Shown here piece by piece: positions 1-8,140 of a stretch of DNA of 47,665 nt. The notes under the pieces were generated by a model, which searched no databases, was not told the origin of the DNA, and saw nothing but the letters and a program-made list of their open reading frames with translations. The stretch is from the NCBI GenBank assembly GCA_011525945.1, contig WYBJ01000066.1, positions 1 to 47,665 on the forward strand, read 5' to 3'. The position numbers and the translations under genes are program-made. The first letter of the stretch is position 1. Every line of letters starts with the position of its first letter. Source of the DNA: Burkholderiaceae bacterium (GTDB lineage: Bacteria > Pseudomonadota > Gammaproteobacteria > Burkholderiales > WYBJ01).

Positions 1-634
1 AAGGCGATGCGCGCCACACCGTTGCGAGCCATGGACGTTCGTTCAGTGGTACGTTGTCAGGCCGGTAGTAGTGCTCGAGCTCGATGAAGCCGGCGGCACG
101 AACGTACCCGCGCCAGGTCGCCAGATCCCAGAAGGCGCCGTAGCGGCCTTCTTGGGTCCAACCTTCTTCGTTTCGACCGCGCGGATTCGAGCTGAACAGC
201 ACCCCCGCGGGTTTGAGCGCGGCGTGCAGCGCTTGCAGCACCCGCGGCAAGGCACGCGCGGGCACGTGGAAGAGCGATGCGTTGGCGAAGATGCCGTCGA
301 AGCGCGCGCGAGGAAGGTTCGGATCGAGGAAGTTCTGCTGCCAGACTTCGCAGCCGCTATAGGCACGCGCCATTGCGGCGAACGCAGCCGAGCCTTCCAG
401 CCCGATCGCGACATGCCCGCGTTCGGCGAACGCTTTCAGATCGCGCCCCGGGCCACAGCCGAAATCGAGGATCGTGTACGGAGCCGAAGCCTCGATGTGG
501 CGCAGAAGCGCATCGATGTTCTGGCTTACGTCGTGATCGCGTGTCCCGCGCCAGAACGCATCCGCCGAGCGCTCGTAGTGCTCGAGCGTGCGTCTCGCGA
601 TGGCTTCGAGGTCTTCGGCGTCAGGCTTCGCCAT
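1..634 (-). CDS. Class I SAM-dependent methyltransferase (3' end cut by window edge)
   Basis: Reading leftward from ATG 634, 211 residues are visible before the window ends, so the C-terminus is missing. The SAM-binding motif ILDFGCGPGRDL is near residue 55. An acidic residue follows the second strand (IGLEGS), and the post-II motif is FDGIFANASLFHVP. This is the ordinary Rossmann methyltransferase pattern (Methyltransf_11/25 type). The ATG overlaps the stop of the SufU-like gene in a TGATG junction, so the two are probably translationally coupled. The substrate cannot be read from the sequence. No membrane segment or extra domain is seen. The fold is confident and the function is open. Confidence 0.85.
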   Translation of the reverse strand, partial: MAKPDAEDLEAIARRTLEHYERSADAFWRGTRDHDVSQNIDALLRHIEASAPYTILDFGCGPGRDLKAFAERGHVAIGLEGSAAFAAMARAYSGCEVWQQNFLDPNLPRARFDGIFANASLFHVPARALPRVLQALHAALKPAGVLFSSNPRGRNEEGWTQEGRYGAFWDLATWRGYVRAAGFIELEHYYRPDNVPLNERPWLATVWRASP

Positions 635-1095
635 CAAGGTTGCGGATCGACACGCTTCATCGCTGCGGCCAGCGCCTCGAACGGCAACTGCACGCAGCGG
701 TAGCGGCTCGGGTGGCCGTGCACCGGTGCGAACACCGCCAGTTCGTCCCAGTCCGCGGGTGCGGGTGAGCCCTCGCGCAGCATGATCGTGAGCTGCGCGC
801 CGATGTGCTCGATATCGGTGAGGCTCGCGCCGGGCGCATGCTTGCCGATCGCGGCTGCGGCCGCTCGGCACAACAGGCAGCCTTTGACATCGTGCGCGAG
901 CGCGCGGATGCGACCATCGCCCGCAAGCGCCACCTGCATCTCGACGCAATCGCCGCACAACGGGTTGTCGAGAACGGCGCGCCCGCTCGGCGATTCGAGC
1001 GCACCGTGGCCGGTTGCTTCCGCCGCCAGGGACTTGATCGCCTGCTGATAGATTTCGGCTGCGGTCGGCACGATTTCCTCGATTCCTGCACGCAT
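634..1095 (-). CDS. SufU/IscU-like iron-sulfur cluster scaffold protein
   Basis: The 153-aa product matches the NifU N-terminal/SufU family. It has NPLCGDCVEMQV (first Cys plus the conserved Asp), VKGCLLCRAAAAAIG (second Cys), and a C-terminal RYRCVQLPFEAL segment that aligns with the SufU motif carrying the third Cys. All three ligand cysteines and the Asp are present, so it should be able to bind Zn or an Fe-S cluster. I chose ATG 1095 because the homologous region begins soon after it; an in-frame upstream start at 1170 is possible but adds an arginine-rich stretch unlike the family. No isc or suf genes flank it. It is coupled by TGATG to the methyltransferase gene, which is unusual company for a scaffold. 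Confidence 0.8.
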   Translation of the reverse strand: MRAGIEEIVPTAAEIYQQAIKSLAAEATGHGALESPSGRAVLDNPLCGDCVEMQVALAGDGRIRALAHDVKGCLLCRAAAAAIGKHAPGASLTDIEHIGAQLTIMLREGSPAPADWDELAVFAPVHGHPSRYRCVQLPFEALAAAMKRVDPQP

Positions 1096-1167
1096 GCTGA
1101 CTGCGGGTGGCCGTCGGGTTCGGCATGGCACAGCCGACAAGGTCAACGACGCGGCCCGGGTCGCTGC

Positions 1168-1180
1168 CACTTATTATCAC
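1168..1180. promoter_or_regulatory. AT-rich patch in the divergent spacer, possible promoter core
   Basis: The 264-nt spacer between the SufU-like gene (minus) and the DUF2868 gene (plus) is GC-rich except for TTATTATCA at 1171-1179. On the minus strand this reads GATAAT, a fair -10 hexamer about 75 nt from the SufU-like start; on the plus strand TATTAT is also readable. I found no good -35 partner on either strand, so the direction is undecided. Confidence 0.22.
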
Positions 1181-1359
1181 GGATCGAGCAACCCGGTGAG
1201 GCGAGGCAACGCGGCCAAGGTCACGCTTTGGCCGAGCTCTCGCAACCGGTTCGATGGCCGGAACCGCGGGCGGACATGGGAGCCCCAGTTACGGCAAACC
1301 GGCGGCGGCGGCTATCATCCTCCGCTCCGGCTGTTTGCCGGTGTCGGCAGAGGAACCGA

Positions 1360-2835
1360 TTGGACGAATCCGCGGCACGCGAGGTCTTGTTCATACGCGC
1401 GATCGAAAGCCACGATGCCGGCGGCGCTTTGCTCAGCGAGGACGATCGTCGCTATGCCGCGCGCGCGGCTGCGGAGCTCGTGCGCTGGAGCGCGGCCGAT
1501 CGCGGCGAGCGCGCGCTCCCCGAGGCGCTGGTCGCGAAGCGCGCCGGGCTGCTCGCCGCGAAAGTCGCCGAGCGCTCGCCCCGAACGGGCCGCATGCTGG
1601 CCGCGATGCGCTGGCGGCCCTGGATCGGCGTCGCGTTGCCCGCGATCGCGCTTGCGTCGGGGCTCGTTGCCGAGCACATTGCCGATCCACGGCGCATCAA
1701 CATTCTTGCGTTTCCTCTGCTCGGCATCATCGTATGGAATCTGGCCGCATACCTGTGGCTGCTCGTGCGCTCGTTGAGGGCGATCGCCCCGGGATCGAAA
1801 CGCAAGCCCGGATGGGGGGCACAACTTCTCACCGGCGTACGACGCAATCTGACCGCGCGCCTGTCCGGTGCGCTCGCTGGCGCGGCAGCGAGCTTCGTGC
1901 TCGATTGGGGGGAGCGTTCCGTCCCGCTCATCGCAGCGCGCGTGGCGCGCATCCTGCACGTGTCCGCGGCCGCGCTGGCGCTCGGCGCCGTAGCGGGATT
2001 GTTCCTGCGCGGGCTGGCGTTCGAGTACCGCGCCGGCTGGGAGAGCACTTTTCTCGGCGCCCCGGCCGTGCATGCGCTGCTCGCATTCTTTCTTGGCCCG
2101 GCAGCCCGCTTCATCGGCCAGCCGTTCCCCACGGCGGACGAACTCGCAGCGCTGCGCTGGGATGCGGGCGATGGCGAGAATGCCGCGCGTTGGATCTATC
2201 TTTACACCGTCACGGTTGCGGCCGCTGTAATCGTGCCGCGCCTCGTGCTTGCGGCCGTTGCCGGGCTGCGCGAGCGGATGCTTTCCAGCCGGTTTCCGCT
2301 CTCGCTCGACGACGCGTATTTCCTTCGGCTGCTCGCCGGTTGGCGCGAAGTGCCCGCGCAGGTCCTGGTGATGCCTTATGCCTATACGCCCGCTGAGGCG
2401 GCCGTGCAGGGCCTGCAACGGCTCGCGGTGGCGCTGTTCGGCGCGGATGTCCAGGTGTCATGGGTGCGCAGCGTTGCGTTCGGCGAGGAGGACGCGGTCG
2501 CGCCCGATCGTTCCTCGTCCGCCGCCGATATGGTCGTCGCGCTGTTCAACCTTGCTGCCACACCGGAGACCGAGAATCATGGCGTGTTTCTCGACCGCCT
2601 GAAAGCGAGCGCATCCGGGCGTCTCGCTGCCATCGTCGACGAAGGGCCATATTGCAGCCGACTCGGTGCGCAGGCCGGAGCCGATGCGCGTCTTGCCGAG
2701 CGGCGGGCCGCGTGGTCGGGCCTTGCGCAGACGCGCGGCTTGCGCGCGGTGTTCGTCGATCTGAGCCTGCCGCAGCTCACGGCCGCCCAGCGCGAGCTCG
2801 ATACCCAGTTAAGCGGCCGGACCGCATCGGCGTGA
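1360..2835 (+). CDS. DUF2868 family membrane protein
   Basis: The 491-aa protein has about five hydrophobic segments (roughly residues 88-104, 113-136, 198-220, 233-246 and 279-302) followed by a soluble C-terminal domain of about 180 residues. The layout and the downstream partner match the DUF2868 family, which normally sits beside a DUF3482 GTPase. The start is TTG 1360: AGAGGA at 1349-1354 lies five bases upstream, and the open frame further upstream lacks family character and overlaps the promoter region. Its stop overlaps the GTPase start (GTGA), so the two proteins are probably made in fixed ratio and interact. The molecular role is not known. I infer a membrane receptor or regulator for the GTPase. 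Confidence 0.8.
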   Translation: MDESAAREVLFIRAIESHDAGGALLSEDDRRYAARAAAELVRWSAADRGERALPEALVAKRAGLLAAKVAERSPRTGRMLAAMRWRPWIGVALPAIALASGLVAEHIADPRRINILAFPLLGIIVWNLAAYLWLLVRSLRAIAPGSKRKPGWGAQLLTGVRRNLTARLSGALAGAAASFVLDWGERSVPLIAARVARILHVSAAALALGAVAGLFLRGLAFEYRAGWESTFLGAPAVHALLAFFLGPAARFIGQPFPTADELAALRWDAGDGENAARWIYLYTVTVAAAVIVPRLVLAAVAGLRERMLSSRFPLSLDDAYFLRLLAGWREVPAQVLVMPYAYTPAEAAVQGLQRLAVALFGADVQVSWVRSVAFGEEDAVAPDRSSSAADMVVALFNLAATPETENHGVFLDRLKASASGRLAAIVDEGPYCSRLGAQAGADARLAERRAAWSGLAQTRGLRAVFVDLSLPQLTAAQRELDTQLSGRTASA

Positions 2836-4319
2836 GTGCGCTGCCCACCTCCGCCAGCGTCGAGCTCGCGCTCGTCTCGCACACCAACGCCGGCAAAACG
2901 ACGCTCGCGCGCACGCTGCTTTCGCGGGAGGTCGGCGAGGTTCGCGATGCGCCTCATGTGACCGAGGTGGCGCAGGCGCACACCTTGCTCGATGCGCCGA
3001 GTGGCGACGTACTGCGTTTGTGGGACACACCGGGCTTCGGCGATTCGGCACGCCTGTTGAAGCGCTTGCACACGGCGACCAACCCGATCGGCTGGCTCAT
3101 GCGCGAAGTATGGGATCGCTATCGCAACCGTCCGTTATGGTGCAGCCAGCAGGCGGTGCGTACGGTGCGCGACGCGGCCGATGTGGTGCTCTACCTGGTG
3201 AACTCCGCCGAGAATCCCGTGGACGCCGGCTACGTCGCAGCCGAAATGCAGATCCTCACCTGGATCGGCAAGCCGGTAATCGTGCTCCTCAACCAGATCG
3301 GGCCACCGCGGCCGGGCGCCGAAGAACGCGCCGACGTGGACCGATGGAAGAGTGCGGTAAGTGCGTTTCCCGGCGTGCGCGATGTGCTGGCGCTGGATGC
3401 GTTCGCGCGCTGCTGGGTGCAGGAGGGCGTGCTGCTGCGCCTTCTCGTGGACGTCCTGCCCGCGCCGAAGCAAGCGGCGATGCGCGCTCTGGCCGCGCTG
3501 TGGCAGGAGCGCAATACCGATCGCTTCCGGCGATCGATGGGCGTCCTCGCCCGACAATTGCTGGCGGCGGTGCATGATCGCGAAGACGTCGCGCAAGCGC
3601 CGCCCGGGCGTGGCAGCGGGCGCATCCTGGCAGTCCTCGGGTTCAAAGGGGGCGAGCCCGATCGTGCACGCGAGGAAGCGATGGCTGCGCTGGCGCAACG
3701 CCTGGATCTAGGGATTCGCGCCAGCACCGACCGGCTGATCGCGCTGCACGGCCTGAAAGGCGAGGCGGCATCGGTCGTGCTCGAACGCATTGCGGCGCAC
3801 TATCACGTGACTGCGCCGATGAGCGCGGGCAAGGCGGCTGCGGCCGGCGGCATTGCCTCGGGCGCTCTTGCCGGATTGATGGCCGATCTTGCCGCCGGTG
3901 GCCTTACCCTGGGCGCCGGCATCGTCGCCGGTGCCCTCGTGGGGGCACTCGGAGGCGCCGGGGTGGCGCGCGGCCACAATCTTGTTCGCGGCGCGGACAA
4001 GGGATCGGTTGCCTGGAGCCTGACGTTTCTCGACGGCCTGGTGCGTTCCGCGCTGCTGCGCTATCTCGCCGTAGCCCACTTCGGGCGGGGCCGAGGTGCC
4101 TATGCCGAATCCGAGGCGCCCGCATTCTGGAAGGACGAAGTGGGGCATGCCATCGACACACGCCGGCAAGCCTTCGAAGCGCTGTGGGACAACGCGCGCG
4201 GCCGTGATGATGACGCGCAAGCCGAAGCGGACCTGCAGGCGTTGCTGATGGATGCGGCCACCGCGTTGCTCGATCGCCTCTATCCTGGCACGGTGCCGGC
4301 GCCGGAGGACAGCGCCTGA
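2832..4319 (+). CDS. DUF3482-type GTPase, partner of the DUF2868 protein
   Basis: The 495-aa protein starts with an Era/TrmE-like G domain. The P-loop is HTNAGKTTLART (about residues 17-28) and the Walker B/G3 motif is WDTPGFGD (about 64-71). The G4 position reads LLNQIG instead of NKxD, so the guanine-specificity Asp is absent. A long Gly/Ala-rich hydrophobic stretch at about residues 330-378 could insert into or lie on a membrane. An acidic C-terminal part follows. The start is GTG 2832, overlapping the upstream stop by four bases. The conserved pairing with DUF2868 supports a joint membrane-associated function, but nothing in the sequence names the process. Confidence 0.8.
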   Translation: MSALPTSASVELALVSHTNAGKTTLARTLLSREVGEVRDAPHVTEVAQAHTLLDAPSGDVLRLWDTPGFGDSARLLKRLHTATNPIGWLMREVWDRYRNRPLWCSQQAVRTVRDAADVVLYLVNSAENPVDAGYVAAEMQILTWIGKPVIVLLNQIGPPRPGAEERADVDRWKSAVSAFPGVRDVLALDAFARCWVQEGVLLRLLVDVLPAPKQAAMRALAALWQERNTDRFRRSMGVLARQLLAAVHDREDVAQAPPGRGSGRILAVLGFKGGEPDRAREEAMAALAQRLDLGIRASTDRLIALHGLKGEAASVVLERIAAHYHVTAPMSAGKAAAAGGIASGALAGLMADLAAGGLTLGAGIVAGALVGALGGAGVARGHNLVRGADKGSVAWSLTFLDGLVRSALLRYLAVAHFGRGRGAYAESEAPAFWKDEVGHAIDTRRQAFEALWDNARGRDDDAQAEADLQALLMDAATALLDRLYPGTVPAPEDSA

Positions 4320-4323
4320 TGCG

Positions 4324-5019
4324 TCAGGACGCCGCGCCCTGGTAGCGTACCTGGATCACCTGGGCGAGGATCGAAACGGCGATCTCGCGCGGGGCGCGCC
4401 CGCCGAGATTCAGTCCGATCGGCGCGTGGATGCGCTTCACCCTGTCGGCAAGCCCCGCTTCGGTGAGCCGGGCCACGCGCTTGGCGTGGGTGCGGGTGCT
4501 CCCCAGAGCGCCGACGTAGAACGCGGGGCTCGCCAGTGCGGCGATCAATGCCGGATCGTCGAGCTTCGGATCGTGCGTCAAAGTGACGACCGCGCTGGTC
4601 GAATCGAGCTTCAGCTCCTCCAGTGCCGCGTCGGGCCAGGCGTTGACGAGCTTGACGCCTTCAAAGCGATGCTCGGCAGTAAACGCACGCCGCGGATCGA
4701 TCACGGTTACGTCGAATCCTGCCAGTGTGGCCATCGGCGCCAGAAACTGGCTGATGTGCGCCGCGCCGACGACGATCAACCGCGGCGCGCGCGCATAACT
4801 GCGCACGAACAGATCCTCGGTTTCAGGCAAGATGCCGCTACGATCGGCGATCAGCATGCGCTGCACGGCGAGCTGATGTTCCGGGGCGAGCACGAGCGCG
4901 CCCTGCCATGACGTGCCGTCGTAAAGCGCCTGGGATCCATCGCCCAGCCGCGTGACCAGCGCGGCCGATGCGCCGGCAGCGGTGGCCGCGAGCAGCCGAT
5001 CGTACAGTGCCCACTTCAT
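4324..5019 (-). CDS. XdhC C-terminal (Rossmann) domain protein
   Basis: The 231-aa protein corresponds to the XdhC_C domain. A nucleotide-binding stretch RLIVVGAAHISQFLAPMA (about residues 79-96) is followed by VTVIDPRRAF and, further on, VVTLTHDPKLDDPALI and YVGALGSTRTHAKR, all typical of XdhC/CoxI proteins. The family helps insert the matured molybdenum cofactor into xanthine dehydrogenase-type hydroxylases. Here the domain is encoded separately from the N-terminal XdhC domain; the two genes overlap by ATGA. It ends only five bases from the convergent GTPase stop. No molybdoenzyme subunit lies in the window, so the client enzyme is unknown. Confidence 0.85.
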   Translation of the reverse strand: MKWALYDRLLAATAAGASAALVTRLGDGSQALYDGTSWQGALVLAPEHQLAVQRMLIADRSGILPETEDLFVRSYARAPRLIVVGAAHISQFLAPMATLAGFDVTVIDPRRAFTAEHRFEGVKLVNAWPDAALEELKLDSTSAVVTLTHDPKLDDPALIAALASPAFYVGALGSTRTHAKRVARLTEAGLADRVKRIHAPIGLNLGGRAPREIAVSILAQVIQVRYQGAAS

Positions 5020-5339
5020 TCCAGGCGCTCCACGAATACGCGCACCTTACCGCCGCAAGCGAGCCCGACCTCCCACGCCTGCTCGTCGGAGACGCCGAAT
5101 TCGAGCGTTCTGGGTTTGCCGTCTGCAATCGCGCTCAGAGCTTCGGTGACGACCGCGCCTTCGATGCAACCGCCGGAGACCGAACCGACGAATTCGCCGC
5201 GATCGTTCACCGCCAGGTGACTGCCTTCGGCGCGTGGCGACGACCCCCAGGTCTGCACCACGGTCGCAAGCGCGACGCCGCGGCGTTCGCTACGCCAACG
5301 CTCGATGTGCGGGAATATCTCATCGGCATCGGTATTCAT
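5016..5339 (-). CDS. XdhC/CoxI N-terminal domain protein
   Basis: The 107-aa protein is a stand-alone XdhC_CoxI N-terminal domain. It contains ALATVVQTWGSSPRAEGS and the family hallmark SVSGGCIEGAVV, and ends in VGLACGGKVRVFVE, a second family motif around a conserved Cys. ATG 5339 is supported by GGAGAAGC just upstream; the frame is open further upstream but is arginine-rich and runs toward the 6S RNA. It overlaps the XdhC C-terminal gene by ATGA. Together the two equal one full-length XdhC, so the protein is probably functional as a two-subunit unit. Confidence 0.85.
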   Translation of the reverse strand: MNTDADEIFPHIERWRSERRGVALATVVQTWGSSPRAEGSHLAVNDRGEFVGSVSGGCIEGAVVTEALSAIADGKPRTLEFGVSDEQAWEVGLACGGKVRVFVERLE

Positions 5340-5509
5340 ACGCTTCTCCGTTTCGGTGGAGCGACCACGGACCCGGCGCCGCGCCCGCTCGACCGTCCTT
5401 GGGTACACGTCCGGGCCGCGGCGCGATGCGACAGTGTGCAACTGTTTTTCATGGCGAAGAGGCAGACGCCGGGGCACGCAGCTCACGGCGCGGCGACACG
5501 TGGCAAAAA

Positions 5510-5696
5510 GGGTCCCCCGCGGATGCCGTCAGACCCAGGATCTTGAACCGGAGGTTCAAGGCGGTCGCGTTCCCAGCACCTTCAGGCAAGTCCGCATGGG
5601 ACTCGCACACCGGTGCTGCCTAGGTTCGCAACCTGGGTTACCCCAATTTGTTGGTTCAAGCTTTCGCTTATGGCCTGGTCGAACACCGCAGGGGAT
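5510..5696 (-). ncRNA. ssrS: 6S RNA
   Basis: Read on the minus strand, the roughly 185-nt element begins near 5696 with CCCCTGCGGTGTTCG and ends near 5512 with GACGGCATCCGCGGGGG. The two ends pair (CCCC/GGGG and GCGG/CCGC with one bulge) to form the closing stem. Near the 3' end is the 6S hallmark hairpin TTGAACC-loop-GGTTCAA (5543-5559), very close to the E. coli 6S segment. A long central hairpin with GCGAGTCC/GGACTTGC arms is also present. A T-run (5505-5509) follows the 3' end and probably terminates transcription. Its position just downstream of zapA is the conserved proteobacterial location. 6S RNA binds sigma70 RNA polymerase and damps promoters in stationary phase. Confidence 0.88.
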
Positions 5697-5766
5697 AGCC
5701 GGTACGACGCGTGCGCAAAGCACAACGGCCGGGCGCACTGCGTATCTCAAGCGCGAACGACGCCGC

Positions 5767-6081
5767 CTAGAAGAGCTTCTCCTGCTCTGCGATGGCGCTG
5801 TCGATGCTCGCCTGCATGGAATGGATTCTACGCTTAAACTCCGCCACATCAACCCCGGCGCCGGGCACCTTCGTGTGCAGCAGTTCGCTGGCGAGCGCAA
5901 GCGCGGTCATGATGGCAATGCGTTCGAGACCGATCACCTTGCTCTTGTCGCGCATCTCCAGCATGCGCCGGTCGACATATGCCACCGCTTCGAGCAACTG
6001 GCGCTCCTCGTTGTCGGGGCAGGCGACGCGAAACTCGCGGCCCATCACCTTGAAATCGATCTGCTTGACCGCTGCGGACAT
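5767..6081 (-). CDS. zapA: Cell division protein ZapA
   Basis: The 104-aa product has the ZapA family layout. An N-terminal globular part carries QIDFKVMGREFRVACP and EERQLLEAVAYVDRRM, and a C-terminal helix runs to EFKRRIHSMQASIDSAIAEQ. ZapA binds and bundles FtsZ filaments at the Z ring in the cytoplasm. The start ATG 6081 overlaps the stop of the upstream coiled-coil gene (TGATG), and the 6S RNA lies 70 nt downstream, a common proteobacterial arrangement. Length and motifs are normal. Confidence 0.93.
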   Translation of the reverse strand: MSAAVKQIDFKVMGREFRVACPDNEERQLLEAVAYVDRRMLEMRDKSKVIGLERIAIMTALALASELLHTKVPGAGVDVAEFKRRIHSMQASIDSAIAEQEKLF

Positions 6082-6278
6082 CAGTTCTCCTCGGGCAGGT
6101 GCCCGAGCAAGGCTTGCAGCCGCTCCTTCGCAGCATCGACCTTCTCGCCCAGGCGCTTGTTGTCGCTTGCGGCCTGTGCGAGTTGCTGGCGCAGGGTCCG
6201 ATTGTCATCGCGCAAACGCTGGGTCAACTCGACGAGTTGGCCGATTTTGTCTTCCAGCATTTTCAGGTCGGCTTCCAT
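6081..6278 (-). CDS. Small coiled-coil protein, ZapB-like / TIGR02449 type
   Basis: The 65-aa product is a nearly continuous heptad-rich helix with leucines at regular spacing (LKMLEDKIGQLVELTQRL, then RTLRQQLAQAASDNKRL). Such short coiled-coil proteins are commonly encoded just before zapA and resemble ZapB, a Z-ring-associated coiled coil. ATG 6278 is preferred over TTG 6287. No clear ribosome binding site is visible; TATATT about ten bases upstream on this strand could be a -10 giving a very short leader. TGATG coupling to zapA supports a shared division role, which is inferred from context. Confidence 0.75.
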   Translation of the reverse strand: MEADLKMLEDKIGQLVELTQRLRDDNRTLRQQLAQAASDNKRLGEKVDAAKERLQALLGHLPEEN

Positions 6279-6352
6279 GAGCGGCAAATATAGTTTGGAA
6301 AAACTCGGTCGGTCAACTGTTAAGATCGCTATGTGAATGTATTTTGGAGTTT

Positions 6353-8140
6353 ATGGTTAAGCCCGCGATGACCAGCGCAGAGCTCTATCTGCGGCTGCTG
6401 AGCTATGTGCGGCCGTATTGGCGCGCGTTCGCCGTATCGATGCTCGGCATGGCGGTCGTGGCGGCGAGCGAGCCGGCGCTGCCGGCGCTGATGAAACCGC
6501 TGCTCGATGGCACCTTCGTCAAGCGCGACCCGGACATCATCCGCTTGATGCCGATCGTCATCGTGCTGCTGTTCGCCGTGCGCGGGACGGCCAACTTCGT
6601 GGGCTCTTACGCCATCACCTGGGTCGGGAACAAGGTCGTGCTCGATTTGCGCAAAGCCATGTTCGAGCGCCTGCTGACGCTGCCTGCCGCGTTCTATGGC
6701 GATCATCCGGCCGGCAATCTGCTCTCCAAGATCACTTACGACGTAACCCAGGTGACGCGCGCGGCGACCAATGTCGTCACGGTGGCGGTGAAGGACATTC
6801 TCGCCATCGTCGGGCTCCTGGGTTGGCTTTTCTGGCTCGATTGGCGCCTCACCTTGCTTACGCTCGTGACCGTTCCGGCGATCGTGGCGATCGTCCGGGT
6901 ACTGAGCAAACGGCTGCGTCACTCGAGCCGGGAGTCGCAACACGCGATGGGGGATCTCACCCAGTTGCTGGAAGAGGCGATCGAAGGTCAGCAGGAGGTG
7001 AAGCTCTTCGGCGGCCAAGCCTACGAAGCGACGCGATTCAGCAAGAATGCCGACCGGGTGCGCCGTTTCGCCATGAAGCAGGCGAGTGCCGCGGCAATCA
7101 ATGTCCCGTTGGTGCAGATGGTGGCGGCATCGGCGGTTGCGCTGATGGTGTATCTAGCCACGCGTCAGGCGAGCGCCGATGTCGCCAGCGTCGGCGGGTT
7201 CGTTTCCTACATCATCGCGATGCTCATGCTGACCGCACCCCTCAAGCGACTGACCTCGGTCAACGAGCACCTGCAGCGCGGGTTGGCTGCGGCGGAATCC
7301 GTTTTCGGCCTCATGGACGAGCGCAGCGAAGAGGATCGTGGCACGCTCGCACTGGGGCGTGTGCGCGGCGAGCTGCGTTTCGAGCGCGTTCGCTTCCGTT
7401 ACCCGGGGCGCGCGAGCGATGCCTTGCAGGACGTCGATCTCAGCGTGCGCCCGGGCGAGACGGTCGCACTCGTTGGCCAGTCGGGCAGCGGCAAGACCAC
7501 GCTCGTGAGCCTCGTGCCGCGCTTCTATCACCCGACTTCGGGCCGCATCCGCGTGGACGGTCACGACGTGCAGGATATCGGGCTGGCGAGCCTGCGCGAG
7601 AATATCGCGCTGGTGTCGCAACGCGTGGTGCTCTTCAACGACAGCGTGGCCGCGAACATCGCCTACGGCGACATGCGCAAAGCCGACCGCAGCCGTATCG
7701 TCGCGGCAGCCGAAGCCGCGCACGCGATGGAGTTCATTCGCGCCCTGCCGCAGGGTATCGAGACGCCGATCGGCGAGAACGGCGTCAAGCTCTCGGGCGG
7801 CCAACGCCAACGGCTTGCCATCGCGCGGGCGCTGCTGCGCGATGCGCCCATACTGATCCTCGACGAGGCGACATCGGCGCTCGATACCGAATCCGAGCGC
7901 TATGTCCAGGCGGCGCTCAATACCCTGTTCGAGGGCCGCACCACACTCGTGATCGCGCATCGGCTCTCGACCATCGAGCGTGCCGATCGTATCGTGGTGC
8001 TCGAGCGCGGGCGCATCGCCGAGATCGGCACGCACCGGGAACTGCTCGATCAAGCCGGCGTCTATGCGCGTCTTTACCACATGCAGTTCGAGTCCGCGGC
8101 CGAAGATGAGGCCGATCTGGTGGCGCATGGCGCGGGCTGA
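6353..8140 (+). CDS. msbA: Lipid A / LPS flippase MsbA (ABC transporter half-molecule)
   Basis: The 595-aa protein has an N-terminal six-helix exporter domain (about residues 15-310) and a C-terminal ATPase domain. Walker A GQSGSGKTT is near residue 374, the signature LSGGQRQRLAIARAL near 480, Walker B ILILDEATSALD near 500, and the H-loop Asp/His region VIAHRLST follows. Length and motif order match MsbA, which flips core-lipid A across the inner membrane. I favour ATG 6353, with GGAG just upstream; ATG 6368 and TTG 6344 are in-frame alternatives. It heads the block A core operon, and its last codons overlap the next gene. Confidence 0.92.
   Translation: MVKPAMTSAELYLRLLSYVRPYWRAFAVSMLGMAVVAASEPALPALMKPLLDGTFVKRDPDIIRLMPIVIVLLFAVRGTANFVGSYAITWVGNKVVLDLRKAMFERLLTLPAAFYGDHPAGNLLSKITYDVTQVTRAATNVVTVAVKDILAIVGLLGWLFWLDWRLTLLTLVTVPAIVAIVRVLSKRLRHSSRESQHAMGDLTQLLEEAIEGQQEVKLFGGQAYEATRFSKNADRVRRFAMKQASAAAINVPLVQMVAASAVALMVYLATRQASADVASVGGFVSYIIAMLMLTAPLKRLTSVNEHLQRGLAAAESVFGLMDERSEEDRGTLALGRVRGELRFERVRFRYPGRASDALQDVDLSVRPGETVALVGQSGSGKTTLVSLVPRFYHPTSGRIRVDGHDVQDIGLASLRENIALVSQRVVLFNDSVAANIAYGDMRKADRSRIVAAAEAAHAMEFIRALPQGIETPIGENGVKLSGGQRQRLAIARALLRDAPILILDEATSALDTESERYVQAALNTLFEGRTTLVIAHRLSTIERADRIVVLERGRIAEIGTHRELLDQAGVYARLYHMQFESAAEDEADLVAHGAG

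Noticed and set aside
6418..8109. Second plus-strand frame of 563 codons inside msbA
   Set aside because: It is an out-of-frame shadow of msbA with arginine-rich, motif-free sequence.
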